Source: an uncultured Veillonellaceae bacterium
Lineage (GTDB): Bacteria > Bacillota > Negativicutes > Selenomonadales > Selenomonadaceae
Direction of reading: 5' to 3'
Assembly (NCBI GenBank): GCA_900314825.1
Contig: OMWS01000017.1
Coordinates: forward strand, 1 to 47,123
Length of the DNA: 47,123 bases
Position 1 is the first letter of the stretch; every line of letters begins with the position of its first letter. Made by a program: the position numbers and the translations under genes. This document shows positions 15,556 through 24,393 of the stretch, one piece after another. The notes under the pieces are model-generated. The model saw only the letters and a program-made list of their open reading frames with translations, was not told where the DNA came from and made no database searches.

Positions 15556-15849
15556 TCATTTCTTGTTGTCGTCAAGCACGTTCTGCACGTTCGTATTTGC
15601 AGCGCTGCCTTTTTTGAGGATGTCCTTGAGGCTCTCATATTTCGGCAGCTGCTCGTCCTTGACATCGTTCCAATTCTGCGCCTGTCGCATGCAGAAATAT
15701 GCGCCGCCGATGCCAAGCACAGTCAGCACGCCGCCCCACAAGAACGATGATTGCGTCAATAGATAGATGCCGCCGAGGCCGACAGCAATGAAAAAGAGCG
15801 TGTTCCATGTCTGGACAAGCATATTGAAAAATTTTGGCAAACTGTGCAT
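15556..15849 (-). CDS. Small two-helix membrane protein, unknown function
   Basis: 97 residues with two hydrophobic segments (WNTLFFIAVGLGGIYLL and WGGVLTVLGIGGAYFC) and a charged, soluble C-terminal tail of about 40 residues ending in DDNKK. I do not recognise the family. GGAGG lies 8 bases before the ATG at 15849. The next thing upstream is repeat copy d, about 60 bases away. Confidence 0.75.
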   Translation of the reverse strand: MHSLPKFFNMLVQTWNTLFFIAVGLGGIYLLTQSSFLWGGVLTVLGIGGAYFCMRQAQNWNDVKDEQLPKYESLKDILKKGSAANTNVQNVLDDNKK

Positions 15850-15908
15850 ATAGATAACCTCCAAAATTCATAATGGTATGAACGATTCAGCAGAAAGACT
15901 TTCAACCT

Positions 15909-16062
15909 AAGCCTCCCCCTCTGGGGGAGGTGCCAAGCGCATGCGAGGCGGAGAGGGTCACGTCGTTACACGATTCACGATTCTATCGAAAGGATAGGAA
16001 AGCAACATCGGCCGTTACCCTCTCCGACCCCTTCGGGGCCACCTCCCCCAGAGGGGAGGCGA
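15909..16062. repeat. Mosaic palindromic element (copy d)
   Basis: Left GCCTCCCCCTCTGGGGGAGG, then the same GCGCATGCGAGGCGGAGAGG stretch as copy b. The right side is ACCCTCTCC, CCCCTTCGGGG and CCTCCCCCAGAGGGGAGG. The core shared with b and g (CTATCCTTTCGATAG-AATCGTGAATC) is here inverted relative to the shell. It lies between the metal permease stop and the small membrane-protein gene. Confidence 0.9.
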
Positions 16063-16070
16063 AGATTCCA

Positions 16071-16919
16071 TTAACGTACAAAATAAGGCTTCAACGCGAG
16101 CGTCAGGAAAAATACGACGGACGAGACGACAACGATCGTCGCGCCTGCAGCCATATTGAAATAATAGGCGAGCAACAATCCCGTAATCCCCGAAACGAGC
16201 GCGGAGAGGATCGAGATCGCGTGGTACTGCTTGACGTTCTGTGCGACATTGCGAGCAGCGGCGGCAGGAAGGACGAGGAGCGCGTTGATGATGAGGATTC
16301 CCACCCACTGGATGCTGATGGAGACGATGATGGCAAGCAGCGAGGCGAATGCGCATTGGATCCAGAACGAATGAATGCCGCGGCTACGGGCAAACGAGGC
16401 GTTGATGGAAAGGACCAGCAGCCGATTGAACAGCATTCCCCATGCGATGAGCACGAGCAGGAAGACGATAGCGAGCGCCCCGATATCTTCGGGCGTGACG
16501 GAGAGGACGTCGCCGATGAGGTACGACGAAAATTTGTTGAAGCCGCCGCCATAGCTCATCATCATAAGGCCGAGCGCGATGGCCGTCGAAGAAAACACGC
16601 CGATGATCGTATCGTTCGAGGCCGTGCTCTTGCTCTGGATGTACGTGATGAAGACGGCAAACGCGATGGAAAAAAGGATGAGCGAAAGAAGCGGAGAGAC
16701 CGCACCCAAGAGCACGCCGATGGCGATGCCCGTGAATGCGCCGTGCCCAAGCGAGTCGGAGAAGAAGGCCATGCGATTCGAGACGACCATCGTCGAGAGC
16801 AATCCGAAGAGCGGCGTGACGAGCAAGATGGCGAGGAATGCATTCAGCATGAAATGATGCGCTGCCCATTCAAAGGGCAAGAGCGTTTGCATGGCGGCGT
16901 AAACCATTGCCATCAGCAT
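16071..16919 (-). CDS. Metal (Zn/Mn) ABC transporter permease, ABC-3 family
   Basis: A 282-residue integral membrane protein with about eight hydrophobic segments and the ZnuB/MntB-family signature region (FGLLSTMVVSNRMAFFSDSL followed by GHGAFTGIAIG). It forms the membrane channel of a metal importer together with the ATPase encoded just upstream, whose 3' end it overlaps by 7 bases. No periplasmic binding-protein gene accompanies the pair in this window, so the substrate (Zn, Mn or Fe) cannot be fixed. Repeat copy d follows the stop within 10 bases. Confidence 0.9.
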   Translation of the reverse strand: MLMAMVYAAMQTLLPFEWAAHHFMLNAFLAILLVTPLFGLLSTMVVSNRMAFFSDSLGHGAFTGIAIGVLLGAVSPLLSLILFSIAFAVFITYIQSKSTASNDTIIGVFSSTAIALGLMMMSYGGGFNKFSSYLIGDVLSVTPEDIGALAIVFLLVLIAWGMLFNRLLVLSINASFARSRGIHSFWIQCAFASLLAIIVSISIQWVGILIINALLVLPAAAARNVAQNVKQYHAISILSALVSGITGLLLAYYFNMAAGATIVVVSSVVFFLTLALKPYFVR

Positions 16920-17767
16920 ACACCCCCTTCCCTCTCTCTCGTCGCAGCGCGGTCAATGTCTCGCGAACGCGAGATTTCTTCCGCTGCTTCCCGCGCTGTT
17001 TCTCCGGCAAGCAGGCCAAAAATTTGCTTTGTCCGTGCGTCGGCAAACACTTCGTCTGGCGTGCCCGAACAGATGACGCCTTTGTTCAGCAGCACGACCT
17101 GATCCGCGTGTTTCGCAACCATGTTGAGGTCGTGGGAAATGAGGATGATCGCCATGTCCTCTTTTTCGCGCAAGTCCGCGACGATCTCGTAGAAGAGTTC
17201 CAAGCCATTTTGATCGACGCCGGATACTGGCTCGTCCAGGAGCAACAGATCTGGCATCGGATCGAGAGCCAGCGCCAAGAGCACGCGCTGGAGCTCGCCG
17301 CCCGACAGCGCGCCGAGGCGGCGGTCGATGAGATGCTCGGCATGGACGCGCGCAAGACTTTTCTCAATGCGCGCCCGCAGTTTTCCCGCTGGAAACAGCC
17401 AGACCGGCCGCCGTGTCAGGCATGCGTAGAAAATGTCCTGCACGCTCGTCGGCGCGCTGACGTCGAAACGCAAGTATTGCGGCACGTAGCCGATGACGGG
17501 ATGCCCTGTGTGCTTGCCTTTCGCATCGACGTAATGCAAGCTGCCCGTATGCGGCACTTCGCCAAGGATGGCCTTGAGGAGCGTGCTCTTGCCTGCGCCA
17601 TTCGGCCCGATGAGCGCCGTGAGCTGGCCGCAGTGGACATGAAGATGGACGTGCTCGAAAATCGTGAGACGACCGGCCTTGACGCCAAAGTCTTCGATTT
17701 TCGTGCAACAGAGTTTCGTGCAATCGTCACATGACGACGCGCGATGATGCAAAATGGTTTTGAACAA
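16913..17767 (-). CDS. Metal ABC transporter ATPase with Cys-rich N-terminus
   Basis: 284 residues with Walker A IGPNGAGKST, signature ALSGGELQRVL, Walker B PDLLLLDEPVSGVD and the switch His (LISHDLNMV), typical of ZnuC/MntB ATPases. The N-terminal extension has C-x2-C-x3-CC (SSCDDCTKLCCTKIEDF), a possible metal-binding site. The start is TTG at 17767, 6 bases after AGGAGA; no in-frame ATG lies between it and the P-loop. It begins 23 bases after the ABC-2 permease stop, so the four transporter genes look like one transcript. Confidence 0.88.
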   Translation of the reverse strand: MFKTILHHRASSCDDCTKLCCTKIEDFGVKAGRLTIFEHVHLHVHCGQLTALIGPNGAGKSTLLKAILGEVPHTGSLHYVDAKGKHTGHPVIGYVPQYLRFDVSAPTSVQDIFYACLTRRPVWLFPAGKLRARIEKSLARVHAEHLIDRRLGALSGGELQRVLLALALDPMPDLLLLDEPVSGVDQNGLELFYEIVADLREKEDMAIILISHDLNMVAKHADQVVLLNKGVICSGTPDEVFADARTKQIFGLLAGETAREAAEEISRSRDIDRAATREREGGVC

Positions 17768-17790
17768 ACAGATTCTCCTATAGAAACAAA

Positions 17791-18543
17791 TTATTTTCGC
17801 AAGTTCGCGAATGCATGACAGCCCCAAATGAAGCAGACGAACGCATATGCCAAGAGCACGAGCGCCGAGCTCATGGCGACCGGCGTGCCCGCACCGAGGC
17901 CGCGCAAGAGATAGCTCGTATGCGTGAGCGGCAAGAGCTCGATGAAGAAACGGACGACATCGGGCAGCGTATGCGTCGAAAAAAACGTGCCGCAGAGAAA
18001 CGACATGGGCAGCAGGATGTACGTATTGACCTGCCCCATTTCCTCATACGTATTGATCTTCATCGCCGCAAGGAAGCCGATCTCCGCGAAAATCATGCAG
18101 TTCAACACGAGCACGGCAAGGAATGTCGGCGTCAAGAAAAAATGTGCACCGAAGAGCAACGCGAGCACGAAGATGATGGCGGACGAAATGAGGCCGCGCA
18201 AGACCGCTGCCAGCACTTTGCCGATGACGAAGGCGGGCGGCCAGATCGGCGCAATGATGTACTCTTCGAGGCTCTTGTGATAAATGCGTTCCGCATGGAC
18301 AGGAGTGATGCTGTTGAAGCTGATGTTCATGGAATTCAGCGCGAGGATGCCGGGCACGAGGAAGTCGAGGTACGTGCCGCTGTCCACTTGGATGCTGCGC
18401 CCGAGCCCCCAGCCAAACGCGACGAGATACAGCATCGGCGCGACCATGCGCGACAGGATGAACTTCGTCATGCGGCGTTTCAGCACGACCCAATCACGCC
18501 AGAACACCGTCCAGATGTCAAACAGCACGCTGGAAAACGTCAT
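17791..18543 (-). CDS. ABC-2 type exporter permease
   Basis: A 250-residue protein with about six membrane segments and the ABC2_membrane pattern: VLKRRMTKFILSRMVAPMLY, then YLDFLVPGILALNSM, EYIIAPIWPPAFVIGK and FLCGTFFSTHTLPDVVRF. It resembles NodJ/DrrB-like permeases that pair with one ATPase to export lipids, polysaccharides or drugs. Its ATG overlaps the stop of the upstream ATPase by 4 bases. Substrate unknown. Confidence 0.88.
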   Translation of the reverse strand: MTFSSVLFDIWTVFWRDWVVLKRRMTKFILSRMVAPMLYLVAFGWGLGRSIQVDSGTYLDFLVPGILALNSMNISFNSITPVHAERIYHKSLEEYIIAPIWPPAFVIGKVLAAVLRGLISSAIIFVLALLFGAHFFLTPTFLAVLVLNCMIFAEIGFLAAMKINTYEEMGQVNTYILLPMSFLCGTFFSTHTLPDVVRFFIELLPLTHTSYLLRGLGAGTPVAMSSALVLLAYAFVCFIWGCHAFANLRK

Positions 18544-19304
18544 GATGACACCTTCTTTCCAGTGAGCTTCAAGAACACGTCCTCGAGCGTCGGCAGTCCC
18601 GTCTTTTCCTTGAAATGTGCAGGCGTATCAAGATCGACGAGATGACCGGCGGAAAGCATGGCGACGCGGTCACAGAGCGCCTCGGCTTCCTCGATGTAAT
18701 GCGTCGTGAGGAACACGGTCACGCCCTGCGCTTTCATCGTGCGGATGAGCTCCCAGATGCGCCGCCGCACCTGCGGATCGAGCGCGACCGTCGGCTCGTC
18801 GAGGAACAAGACGCGCGGATGATGGATGAGCGCGCGCATGATGAGAAGCCGCCGCTTCATGCCGCCCGAGAGGCGGCGCACGCCATCATTTCGCACGTCC
18901 TCGAGCTCGACATACCGCAAGAGTTCGCGAATGCGCGCCTCGCGCTCGCGCTTTTCCATATGATGGAGGCGCGCATGGAGCTCCATGTTTTCGCCGACCG
19001 TCAGATCCTGATCAAAGTTCACATGCTGCGGCACGACGCCAATGAGCTGCTTGATCGCTTGCTCATGGCCGCGCACCTCATCGCCATCGTAACGAATGAC
19101 GCCGGATGTCGGCTCCATGAGCAGGGTCAGCATGCGGATCGTCGTCGTCTTGCCCGCGCCATTCGGTCCCAAGAGTCCGAACGCTTCCCCTTTGCCGACA
19201 GCGAATGACAGATTTTCCACCGCGGTCTTATATGTATTGTGTCCATTTTTATCTTTATGCGGATATTTCTTCGTGAGACCATCAAGCTCGATCATCGTCT
19301 GCAT
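18540..19304 (-). CDS. ABC-2 type exporter ATPase (NodI/DrrA-like)
   Basis: 254 residues with Walker A GLLGPNGAGKTTTIRML, signature RRLSGGMKRRLLIM, Walker B VLFLDEPTVALDPQ and switch His TTHYIEEAE, then a C-terminal DVFLKLTG tail as in DrrA/NodI-type ATPases. It energises the permease encoded next. The start at 19304 follows AAGGAGGGACGCC; longer reading upstream is rejected because it crosses the promoter. Confidence 0.92.
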   Translation of the reverse strand: MQTMIELDGLTKKYPHKDKNGHNTYKTAVENLSFAVGKGEAFGLLGPNGAGKTTTIRMLTLLMEPTSGVIRYDGDEVRGHEQAIKQLIGVVPQHVNFDQDLTVGENMELHARLHHMEKREREARIRELLRYVELEDVRNDGVRRLSGGMKRRLLIMRALIHHPRVLFLDEPTVALDPQVRRRIWELIRTMKAQGVTVFLTTHYIEEAEALCDRVAMLSAGHLVDLDTPAHFKEKTGLPTLEDVFLKLTGKKVSS

Positions 19305-19337
19305 GGCGTCCCTCCTTCTTTTCTGACGAATAGACTC

Positions 19338-19366
19338 ATTGTACCAAAAAGAAGGGGCGATTGCAA
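19338..19366 (-). promoter_or_regulatory. Promoter of the four-gene ABC transporter unit
   Basis: On the minus strand TTGCAA (19361-19366), 17 bases, TACAAT (19338-19343) with a TGG extension. About 33 bases upstream of the ATPase start. Confidence 0.8.
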
Positions 19367-19389
19367 AAATCTCTCCTTCCACGTACACG

Positions 19390-19426
19390 AAAAAATCCTG
19401 CGACACGTGAACTTCGCAGGATTTTT
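19390..19426 (-). terminator. Terminator after trpG
   Basis: AAAATCCTGCGA pairs with TCGCAGGATTTT; the T run on the minus strand follows the trpG stop directly. Confidence 0.85.
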
Positions 19427-19430
19427 GATG

Positions 19431-19997
19431 TCACAGATGCTTGAGGAAATTCTCCATCATCCGCTTCCCGTCCGGCGTAAGGATGGATTCGGGATGAAAC
19501 TGGATGCCCTCGATGTCTTTTTCTTTGTGCCGCACGCCCATGATCGTGCCGTCCGCGAGGTCGCTCGTGACCTCGAGGCAGTCCGGCAGCGTCTTGCGGT
19601 CGATGACGAGCGAGTGATAGCGGCCGATGGGGACGTCCTGCGCGATGCCTTCATAGAGGCCCTTGCCATTGTGGCGGAGCGGCGAGGTCTTGCCGTGGAC
19701 GATCTCGCCCGCGCGGACGACATGGCCGCCGAAGCATTCGCCGATGGCCTGATGGCCGAGGCAGATGCCGAGGATCGGCACTTCGCCGCCAAGCTCCCGG
19801 ATGACGTCCTCCGTGATGCCTGCGTCGCTCGGGATGCCGGGGCCCGGCGAGAGGACGATGGCTTGGTAGTTTTTCTTTCGAATTTCGTCAACGCTCGTCT
19901 TGTCGTTGCGGATGACCTCGACGTCCGCGCCGAGTTCGGAGAGCAGCTGGAAAACGTTGTAGGTGAACGAATCGTAGTTATCCAAGATCAACAGCAT
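19431..19997 (-). CDS. trpG: Anthranilate synthase component II (glutamine amidotransferase)
   Basis: A 188-residue class I glutamine amidotransferase. NYDSFTYNV near the N-terminus, the oxyanion region SPGPGIPSDAG, the nucleophile Cys in GICLGHQAIGE and the His-Glu pair in FHPESI are all present. It supplies ammonia to TrpE; some bacteria share this subunit with PabA for folate. The gene starts inside trpE (20-base overlap), so the two subunits are translationally coupled. There is no fusion to TrpD, and no trpD elsewhere in the window. Confidence 0.95.
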   Translation of the reverse strand: MLLILDNYDSFTYNVFQLLSELGADVEVIRNDKTSVDEIRKKNYQAIVLSPGPGIPSDAGITEDVIRELGGEVPILGICLGHQAIGECFGGHVVRAGEIVHGKTSPLRHNGKGLYEGIAQDVPIGRYHSLVIDRKTLPDCLEVTSDLADGTIMGVRHKEKDIEGIQFHPESILTPDGKRMMENFLKHL

Positions 19998-21483
19998 CGT
20001 TTTCCACCTCCTCGACGACTTCGAACAGCGCTTTCGACTTCTGCAAGATTTCCTGATACTCGCGCTCCGGCACGGAGTCGGCGACGATGCCGGCGCCCGA
20101 CTGGATGACGGCCGTGTCATCGTGCTCGATGCGCATCGTACGCAGCGTGATGCACATATCCATGTTGCCGGCGAAGTCCATGTAGCCGACCGTGCCGGAA
20201 TACGTGCCGCGCTTGACGGGCTCGAGGTCATGGATGATTTCCATGGCGCGCAGCTTCGGCGCGCCGCTGACCGTGCCGGCCGGGAATGTGGCGCGCAATA
20301 CATCCATCGGCGTGTAGCCAGCTTTGAGGCGGCCCGTGACCTCGGAGACCATGTGCATGACGTGGCTGAAAAATTCCACTTGGCGGAGCTTCGTCACGCG
20401 CACCGTACCCGCGTCGCTGATGCGGCCGATATCGTTGCGTGCGAGGTCGACGAGCATCGAGTGCTCGGCGCATTCCTTCACGTCCTGCTTGAGGTCGGCC
20501 TCGAGCGCCGCGTCCTCCTCGGCCGTCGCGCCGCGGCGGCGCGTGCCGGCGATGGGGTACGTGTAGAGCTGATGATTCGCGACTTTCACGAGCATCTCCG
20601 GCGACGCGCCGACGAGCTTCACGCTACCGAAATTCATGTAAAACATGTACGGCGACGGATTCACCTGGCGCAGGCGGCGGTAAAAATGGAAGCACGGCTT
20701 CGTGATGTGCGCGCGGAATTGGCGTGACGGCACGACCTGGAAGATGTCGCCCGCGAAAATGTGCTCTTTCGCCTTCTTGATGGCCGCGATGAAATCATCG
20801 GGCGCTTTGCCGAATCGCGCGAGGAAGTCGAGCTTTTCGCGGCGCTTCGGCGTTTCTTCGCTGCCCGGCACGAACGGCGCGGCGAGCTGTTTCTTCAGGC
20901 GCGCGATTTTTTTCTCGATCTCCGCGTAGATTTCTTCGGGGCTCGCCTCGCGGTCGCGCAGGTCGGCGAGGTAGATGAGGCGCGCGCTGTTCTTCAGCGA
21001 ATCGATGACGACGAGGATGCGGCAAAGCATGAACTCGCCCAAGAGTTCCTCGTCGCCGACGTCCATGCCGCGCACGCGGTCGAACGTCGTGACGATCTCA
21101 TAATTCAGATAGCCGATGATGCCGCCATTCGCGAGCGGCAGGTTCGCGTCCTCGAGCGCGGGACGGAACTTCTTCATGTAGGCCTTGATGGTCTCGACCG
21201 GGTTGCCGTCCAGGCTCTTCATGAGGTCGTTTTCCTTGATCATGAGCTTGTCGCGGAAGACTTGGATGCGCGACAGCGGGTCTGTGCCGATGAAGGAAAA
21301 GCGGCCGAACTGCTGGTGCGTCGTGTCGACGGATTCCAGCATGAAGCCTTTTTCCTCGCCGACGAGCTTGTAATAGAGCGACACCGGCGTATCGAGGTCC
21401 ATGTTGATCTCCGTCGAGACGGCGATGAGATTGCGCTCGACGGCGAGTTTCTGGAAGTCCGCGAGCGTTGGTTTCAATTCCAT
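19978..21483 (-). CDS. trpE: Anthranilate synthase component I
   Basis: A 501-residue chorismate-utilising enzyme. PIAGTRRRGAT, LVDLARNDIGR and FPAGTVSGAPKLRAME are the active-site motifs. The N-terminal feedback region has LLESVD-like FMLESVD, the element that binds tryptophan. It makes anthranilate from chorismate with TrpG. ATG at 21483 follows GGGGG. Divergent from the DNA glycosylase gene 50 bases away; weak TTTCAA and TATCAC boxes in between are the best promoter guess. The tryptophan block trpFCBA lies on the other side of the glycosylase gene, so trpEG cannot simply continue that transcript without crossing a convergent gene. Confidence 0.95.
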   Translation of the reverse strand: MELKPTLADFQKLAVERNLIAVSTEINMDLDTPVSLYYKLVGEEKGFMLESVDTTHQQFGRFSFIGTDPLSRIQVFRDKLMIKENDLMKSLDGNPVETIKAYMKKFRPALEDANLPLANGGIIGYLNYEIVTTFDRVRGMDVGDEELLGEFMLCRILVVIDSLKNSARLIYLADLRDREASPEEIYAEIEKKIARLKKQLAAPFVPGSEETPKRREKLDFLARFGKAPDDFIAAIKKAKEHIFAGDIFQVVPSRQFRAHITKPCFHFYRRLRQVNPSPYMFYMNFGSVKLVGASPEMLVKVANHQLYTYPIAGTRRRGATAEEDAALEADLKQDVKECAEHSMLVDLARNDIGRISDAGTVRVTKLRQVEFFSHVMHMVSEVTGRLKAGYTPMDVLRATFPAGTVSGAPKLRAMEIIHDLEPVKRGTYSGTVGYMDFAGNMDMCITLRTMRIEHDDTAVIQSGAGIVADSVPEREYQEILQKSKALFEVVEEVENDAVDLG

Positions 21484-21533
21484 ATGGAGCGATCCCCCTT
21501 TTTGTGATACGATGAACCCAGGAGGTTTTGAAA

Positions 21534-22154
21534 ATGAACAATCTATGTGTCGGCTTCCCGCCGAGCGTCGATGATGCCTGCCGTGTACTCGTGCTCGGCT
21601 CGATGCCGAGCGTGAAGTCGCTTGCCGAGCAGCAATACTATGCGCATCCGCAGAACCGCTTTTGGCCGATGATGACAAAAATCCTCACGGGCAGCGACGT
21701 GCCGCCGGTGGATTATCACAAACGGCTGCGAATGTTATTAGATCATCACATCGCGCTCTGGGATGCCATTGCATCCTGCCAGCGCGATGGAAGCCTCGAT
21801 TCCGCCATTCATGACGAACGCGGGAACGATTTTGCAGCGTTTTTAACACAATGGCCGAACATCAAGACGATTCTTTGCAATGGCGGGAAGTCGTTTCAAT
21901 GCTTCAAACGGTATAACAAGGCGTTGCTTTCGCGGGACGATTTAACAATCCAGCAAATGCCATCAACGAGTCCGGCGAATGCGCGATGGCGGTTGGGGGA
22001 CTTGGTAGAAGTGTGGAAGAAGGCGCTCCTCCAAACTACGCCTCCCCCTCTGGGGGAGGTGGCCCTGAAGGGGTCGGATAAGCAGACACACGGTGCTTTA
22101 GCGCCGATGTGGTCGCTTATGCCGCTTGCGGCTAAGGATCCCCTGCACGTTTGA
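21534..22154 (+). CDS. Hypoxanthine-DNA glycosylase (UDG superfamily) with repeat-derived tail
   Basis: 206 residues. The core (about 1-168) shows the UDG-superfamily signature: VLVLGSMPSVKSLAEQQYYA, then HPQNRFWPMM, LWDAIASCQRDGSLDSAI, NDFAAF and STSPANA. It fits the deoxyinosine (hypoxanthine) DNA glycosylase group that removes deaminated adenine. Residues 169-206, Pro-rich then TPPPLGEVALKGSDKQTHG and onward, are encoded by repeat copy e, which evidently replaced or extended the native C-terminus. The start is ATG at 21534, 8 bases after GGAGG. It lies convergent to trpA and divergent to trpE, an unusual guest inside the trp genes. Confidence 0.85.
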   Translation: MNNLCVGFPPSVDDACRVLVLGSMPSVKSLAEQQYYAHPQNRFWPMMTKILTGSDVPPVDYHKRLRMLLDHHIALWDAIASCQRDGSLDSAIHDERGNDFAAFLTQWPNIKTILCNGGKSFQCFKRYNKALLSRDDLTIQQMPSTSPANARWRLGDLVEVWKKALLQTTPPPLGEVALKGSDKQTHGALAPMWSLMPLAAKDPLHV

Positions 22155-22308
22155 TGAGTTCGCAGGACGTTCCTCCTCGCGGGTGCGCGTACGAATCGCT
22201 TTGAGGACGTGCGCGCACCGGCGACGTCAAACGATCTACGAATTCCTTGGCCGTGCAGGCGACCCGCTCCACCGCTTCGCGGTCCCCCTCTCCCTGAGGG
22301 AGAGGCTT
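22039..22308. repeat. Long composite mosaic element (copy e)
   Basis: The left end is CGCCTCCCCCTCTGGGGGAG and GGTGGCCCTGAAGGGGTCGG; the right end is CACCGCTTCGCGGT then CTCTCCCTGAGGGAGAGGC. Inside are a 43-base module (22078-22120, ATAAGCAGAC...GTGGTCGCTTAT) shared inverted with f and g, a GCCGCTTGCGGC hairpin, and GAGTTCGCAGGA (22156-22167) plus CGCGGGTGCGC (22178-22188), also found inverted in copy f with the same 10-base spacing. It is about 270 bases, the longest copy, and it ends some 45 bases from the trpA stop. Confidence 0.88.
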
Positions 22309-22353
22309 CTGAAATCGCAACGCTTGCAAAAGAACAATTAAACTCTGTTCTTG

Positions 22354-23148
22354 TTACTTATTATATGTCTTGTCCAACGCTGTCCGCAGACCATGAATGA
22401 AGTCCATCGCCTCGTCAAACTGTCCTTTGAGCAGCCGCCCGACGACGGCGCTGCCGACGATGACGGCATCGGCGTGCTCGGCTGCTTCAACGGCCGCTTC
22501 CGGCGAGCCGATGCCGAAGCCGACGGCGAGCGGCGTGTCCGTGAACGTGCGCGCGTTCTTGCAAACCTCGCCGATCGTCCGGTAATCAATCTTCTTGACG
22601 CCCGTGACGCCGTTGTTCGAGACGCAGTAGATAAAGCCCGTCGCGCCCGTGCATGTCTCTTTCATGCGCGCCAGCGTCGTGCCCGGCGTAATGAATTCTG
22701 CGAGGTGGAAATCGTGCGCCGCACAGATCTTGCGCATCTCGCCCGATTCCTCGTGCGGCACGTCTGGCACGATGATGCCGTCCATGCCCGCGTCTTTGAA
22801 ATCGGTGACGAATTGCTCGAAACCATAATGATACATCGCATTAATGTATCCCATACCGATGATGGGAATGTCCGTCTCTTTGCGGAGCTCGCGCATGATC
22901 GCGAGCTCTTTTTTTGTCGTCATGCCATTCTTCAGCGCGCAGACCGACGCATCCTGGATGACGGGGCCATCGGCCATCGGATCGGAGAATGGCAGGCCGA
23001 GCTCGATGACGTCCGCACCCGCTTTTTCTGCCGCGAGGATCGCGCGCTTCGATGTCTCGATGTCTGGCGCGCCTGCCGTGATATAAATGAAGATGCCTTT
23101 GCGGCCCGCTGCCTTCAGTGCGGCCATTTTTTGTTCCAAGCGTGTCAT
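22354..23148 (-). CDS. trpA: Tryptophan synthase alpha chain
   Basis: A 264-residue TIM-barrel enzyme with FIYITAGAPDIE, the catalytic-Glu region VIELGLPFSDPMADGPVIQ and GFGIGSPEAA for the phosphate site. It splits indole-3-glycerol phosphate to indole, which channels into TrpB. GGAGG lies 8 bases before the ATG. It starts 18 bases after trpB and is the last gene of the T-box-controlled block; no clear terminator is seen before repeat e, whose hairpins may act in its place. Confidence 0.96.
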   Translation of the reverse strand: MTRLEQKMAALKAAGRKGIFIYITAGAPDIETSKRAILAAEKAGADVIELGLPFSDPMADGPVIQDASVCALKNGMTTKKELAIMRELRKETDIPIIGMGYINAMYHYGFEQFVTDFKDAGMDGIIVPDVPHEESGEMRKICAAHDFHLAEFITPGTTLARMKETCTGATGFIYCVSNNGVTGVKKIDYRTIGEVCKNARTFTDTPLAVGFGIGSPEAAVEAAEHADAVIVGSAVVGRLLKGQFDEAMDFIHGLRTALDKTYNK

Positions 23149-23166
23149 ATATCTGATTCCTCCGAT

Positions 23167-24354
23167 TTATTCGATGTTCTGGCCGAGCGCTTTCGCGACC
23201 ATCGCCACGTCCTTGTCGCCGCGGCCCGAGAGGCATACGACGACGCTCTGGTCTTTTGTCGTCTCGGGCATGAGCGTCTCGAGATAGGCGAGCGCGTGCG
23301 AGCTTTCCATGGCGGGGATGATGCCCTCGATCTCCGAGAGGCGCTGGAATGCGTCGAGCGCCTGCTGGTCCGTCACGGAGACGTATTTCGCAATGCCCGT
23401 ATCGCGGAAGAACGAATGCTCGGGGCCGACCCCCGGGTAATCGAGGCCAGCCGAGATGCTGTAGGCTTCGACGACCTGTCCGTCCGGGTCTTGCAAAAGG
23501 TAGCTATACGCGCCATGCAGGATGCCCGGCTCGCCCGTGCCCGAGAGCGTCTTCGCGTTCTCGCCCGGCGCTTCGCCACGGCCGCCGGCTTCGACGCCGA
23601 TCTTCACGATGTCCTTGTCGTTCCGGAAGTCATAGAACGTGCCGATGGCGTTGCTACCGCCGCCGACGCAGGCGACGACGTAGTCCGGCAGCTTGCCGAT
23701 TTTTTCTTTGGATTGTTCGCGAATCTCTTCGCTGATGACTTTCTGGAAATCGCGCACGATCGTCGGATATGGATGCGGGCCGACGGCCGAGCCGATGATG
23801 TAATGCGTGTCCGTGATGTTCGTGGCCCAGTAGCGGATGGCCTCGCTCGTCGCGTCCTTCAGCGTGCCCGTGCCGGAAGACACGGGGATGACCTTCGCGC
23901 CGAGGAGCTTCATGCGGAAGACATTGAGCTTCTGGCGTTCGACGTCGACGGCGCCCATGAAGACGTGGCACTCCATGCCGAAGAGCGCGGCGACCGTCGC
24001 CGACGCGACGCCGTGCTGGCCCGCGCCCGTCTCGGCGACGATGCGCTTCTTGCCCATGCGCTTCGCGAGGAGCGCCTGGCCGAGCGCGTTGTTGATCTTG
24101 TGCGCGCCCGTGTGCAACAGGTCTTCGCGCTTCAGGAAGATGCGCGCTTTGCCGTAGTGCTCCGTGAGCTCTTTCGCATAATAGAGATTCGTCGGACGGC
24201 CAGCGTATTCGCGCAGATATGTGCGGAATTCGTTCTGGAAATCAGGATCATCTTTATATTTCGCATAATTTTCTTCGAGCTCATTGAGCGCCGGCATGAC
24301 GATTTCCGGCACGTACTGCCCGCCGAATTTTCCGAAACGACCTTTTGTATTCAT
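23167..24354 (-). CDS. trpB: Tryptophan synthase beta chain
   Basis: A 395-residue PLP enzyme of the TrpB1 type. It begins with [20 protein letters not shown], has the PLP lysine in [23 protein letters not shown], the phosphate-cup glycine loop [10 protein letters not shown] and the C-terminal LSGRGDKD. It condenses indole with serine. AAGGAG lies 9 bases before the ATG. It follows trpC by 39 bases. Confidence 0.96.
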   Translation of the reverse strand: MNTKGRFGKFGGQYVPEIVMPALNELEENYAKYKDDPDFQNEFRTYLREYAGRPTNLYYAKELTEHYGKARIFLKREDLLHTGAHKINNALGQALLAKRMGKKRIVAETGAGQHGVASATVAALFGMECHVFMGAVDVERQKLNVFRMKLLGAKVIPVSSGTGTLKDATSEAIRYWATNITDTHYIIGSAVGPHPYPTIVRDFQKVISEEIREQSKEKIGKLPDYVVACVGGGSNAIGTFYDFRNDKDIVKIGVEAGGRGEAPGENAKTLSGTGEPGILHGAYSYLLQDPDGQVVEAYSISAGLDYPGVGPEHSFFRDTGIAKYVSVTDQQALDAFQRLSEIEGIIPAMESSHALAYLETLMPETTKDQSVVVCLSGRGDKDVAMVAKALGQNIE

Positions 24355-24393
24355 GAATGATGGCTCCTTTATATGAATGGTGAAAAAATAAAC

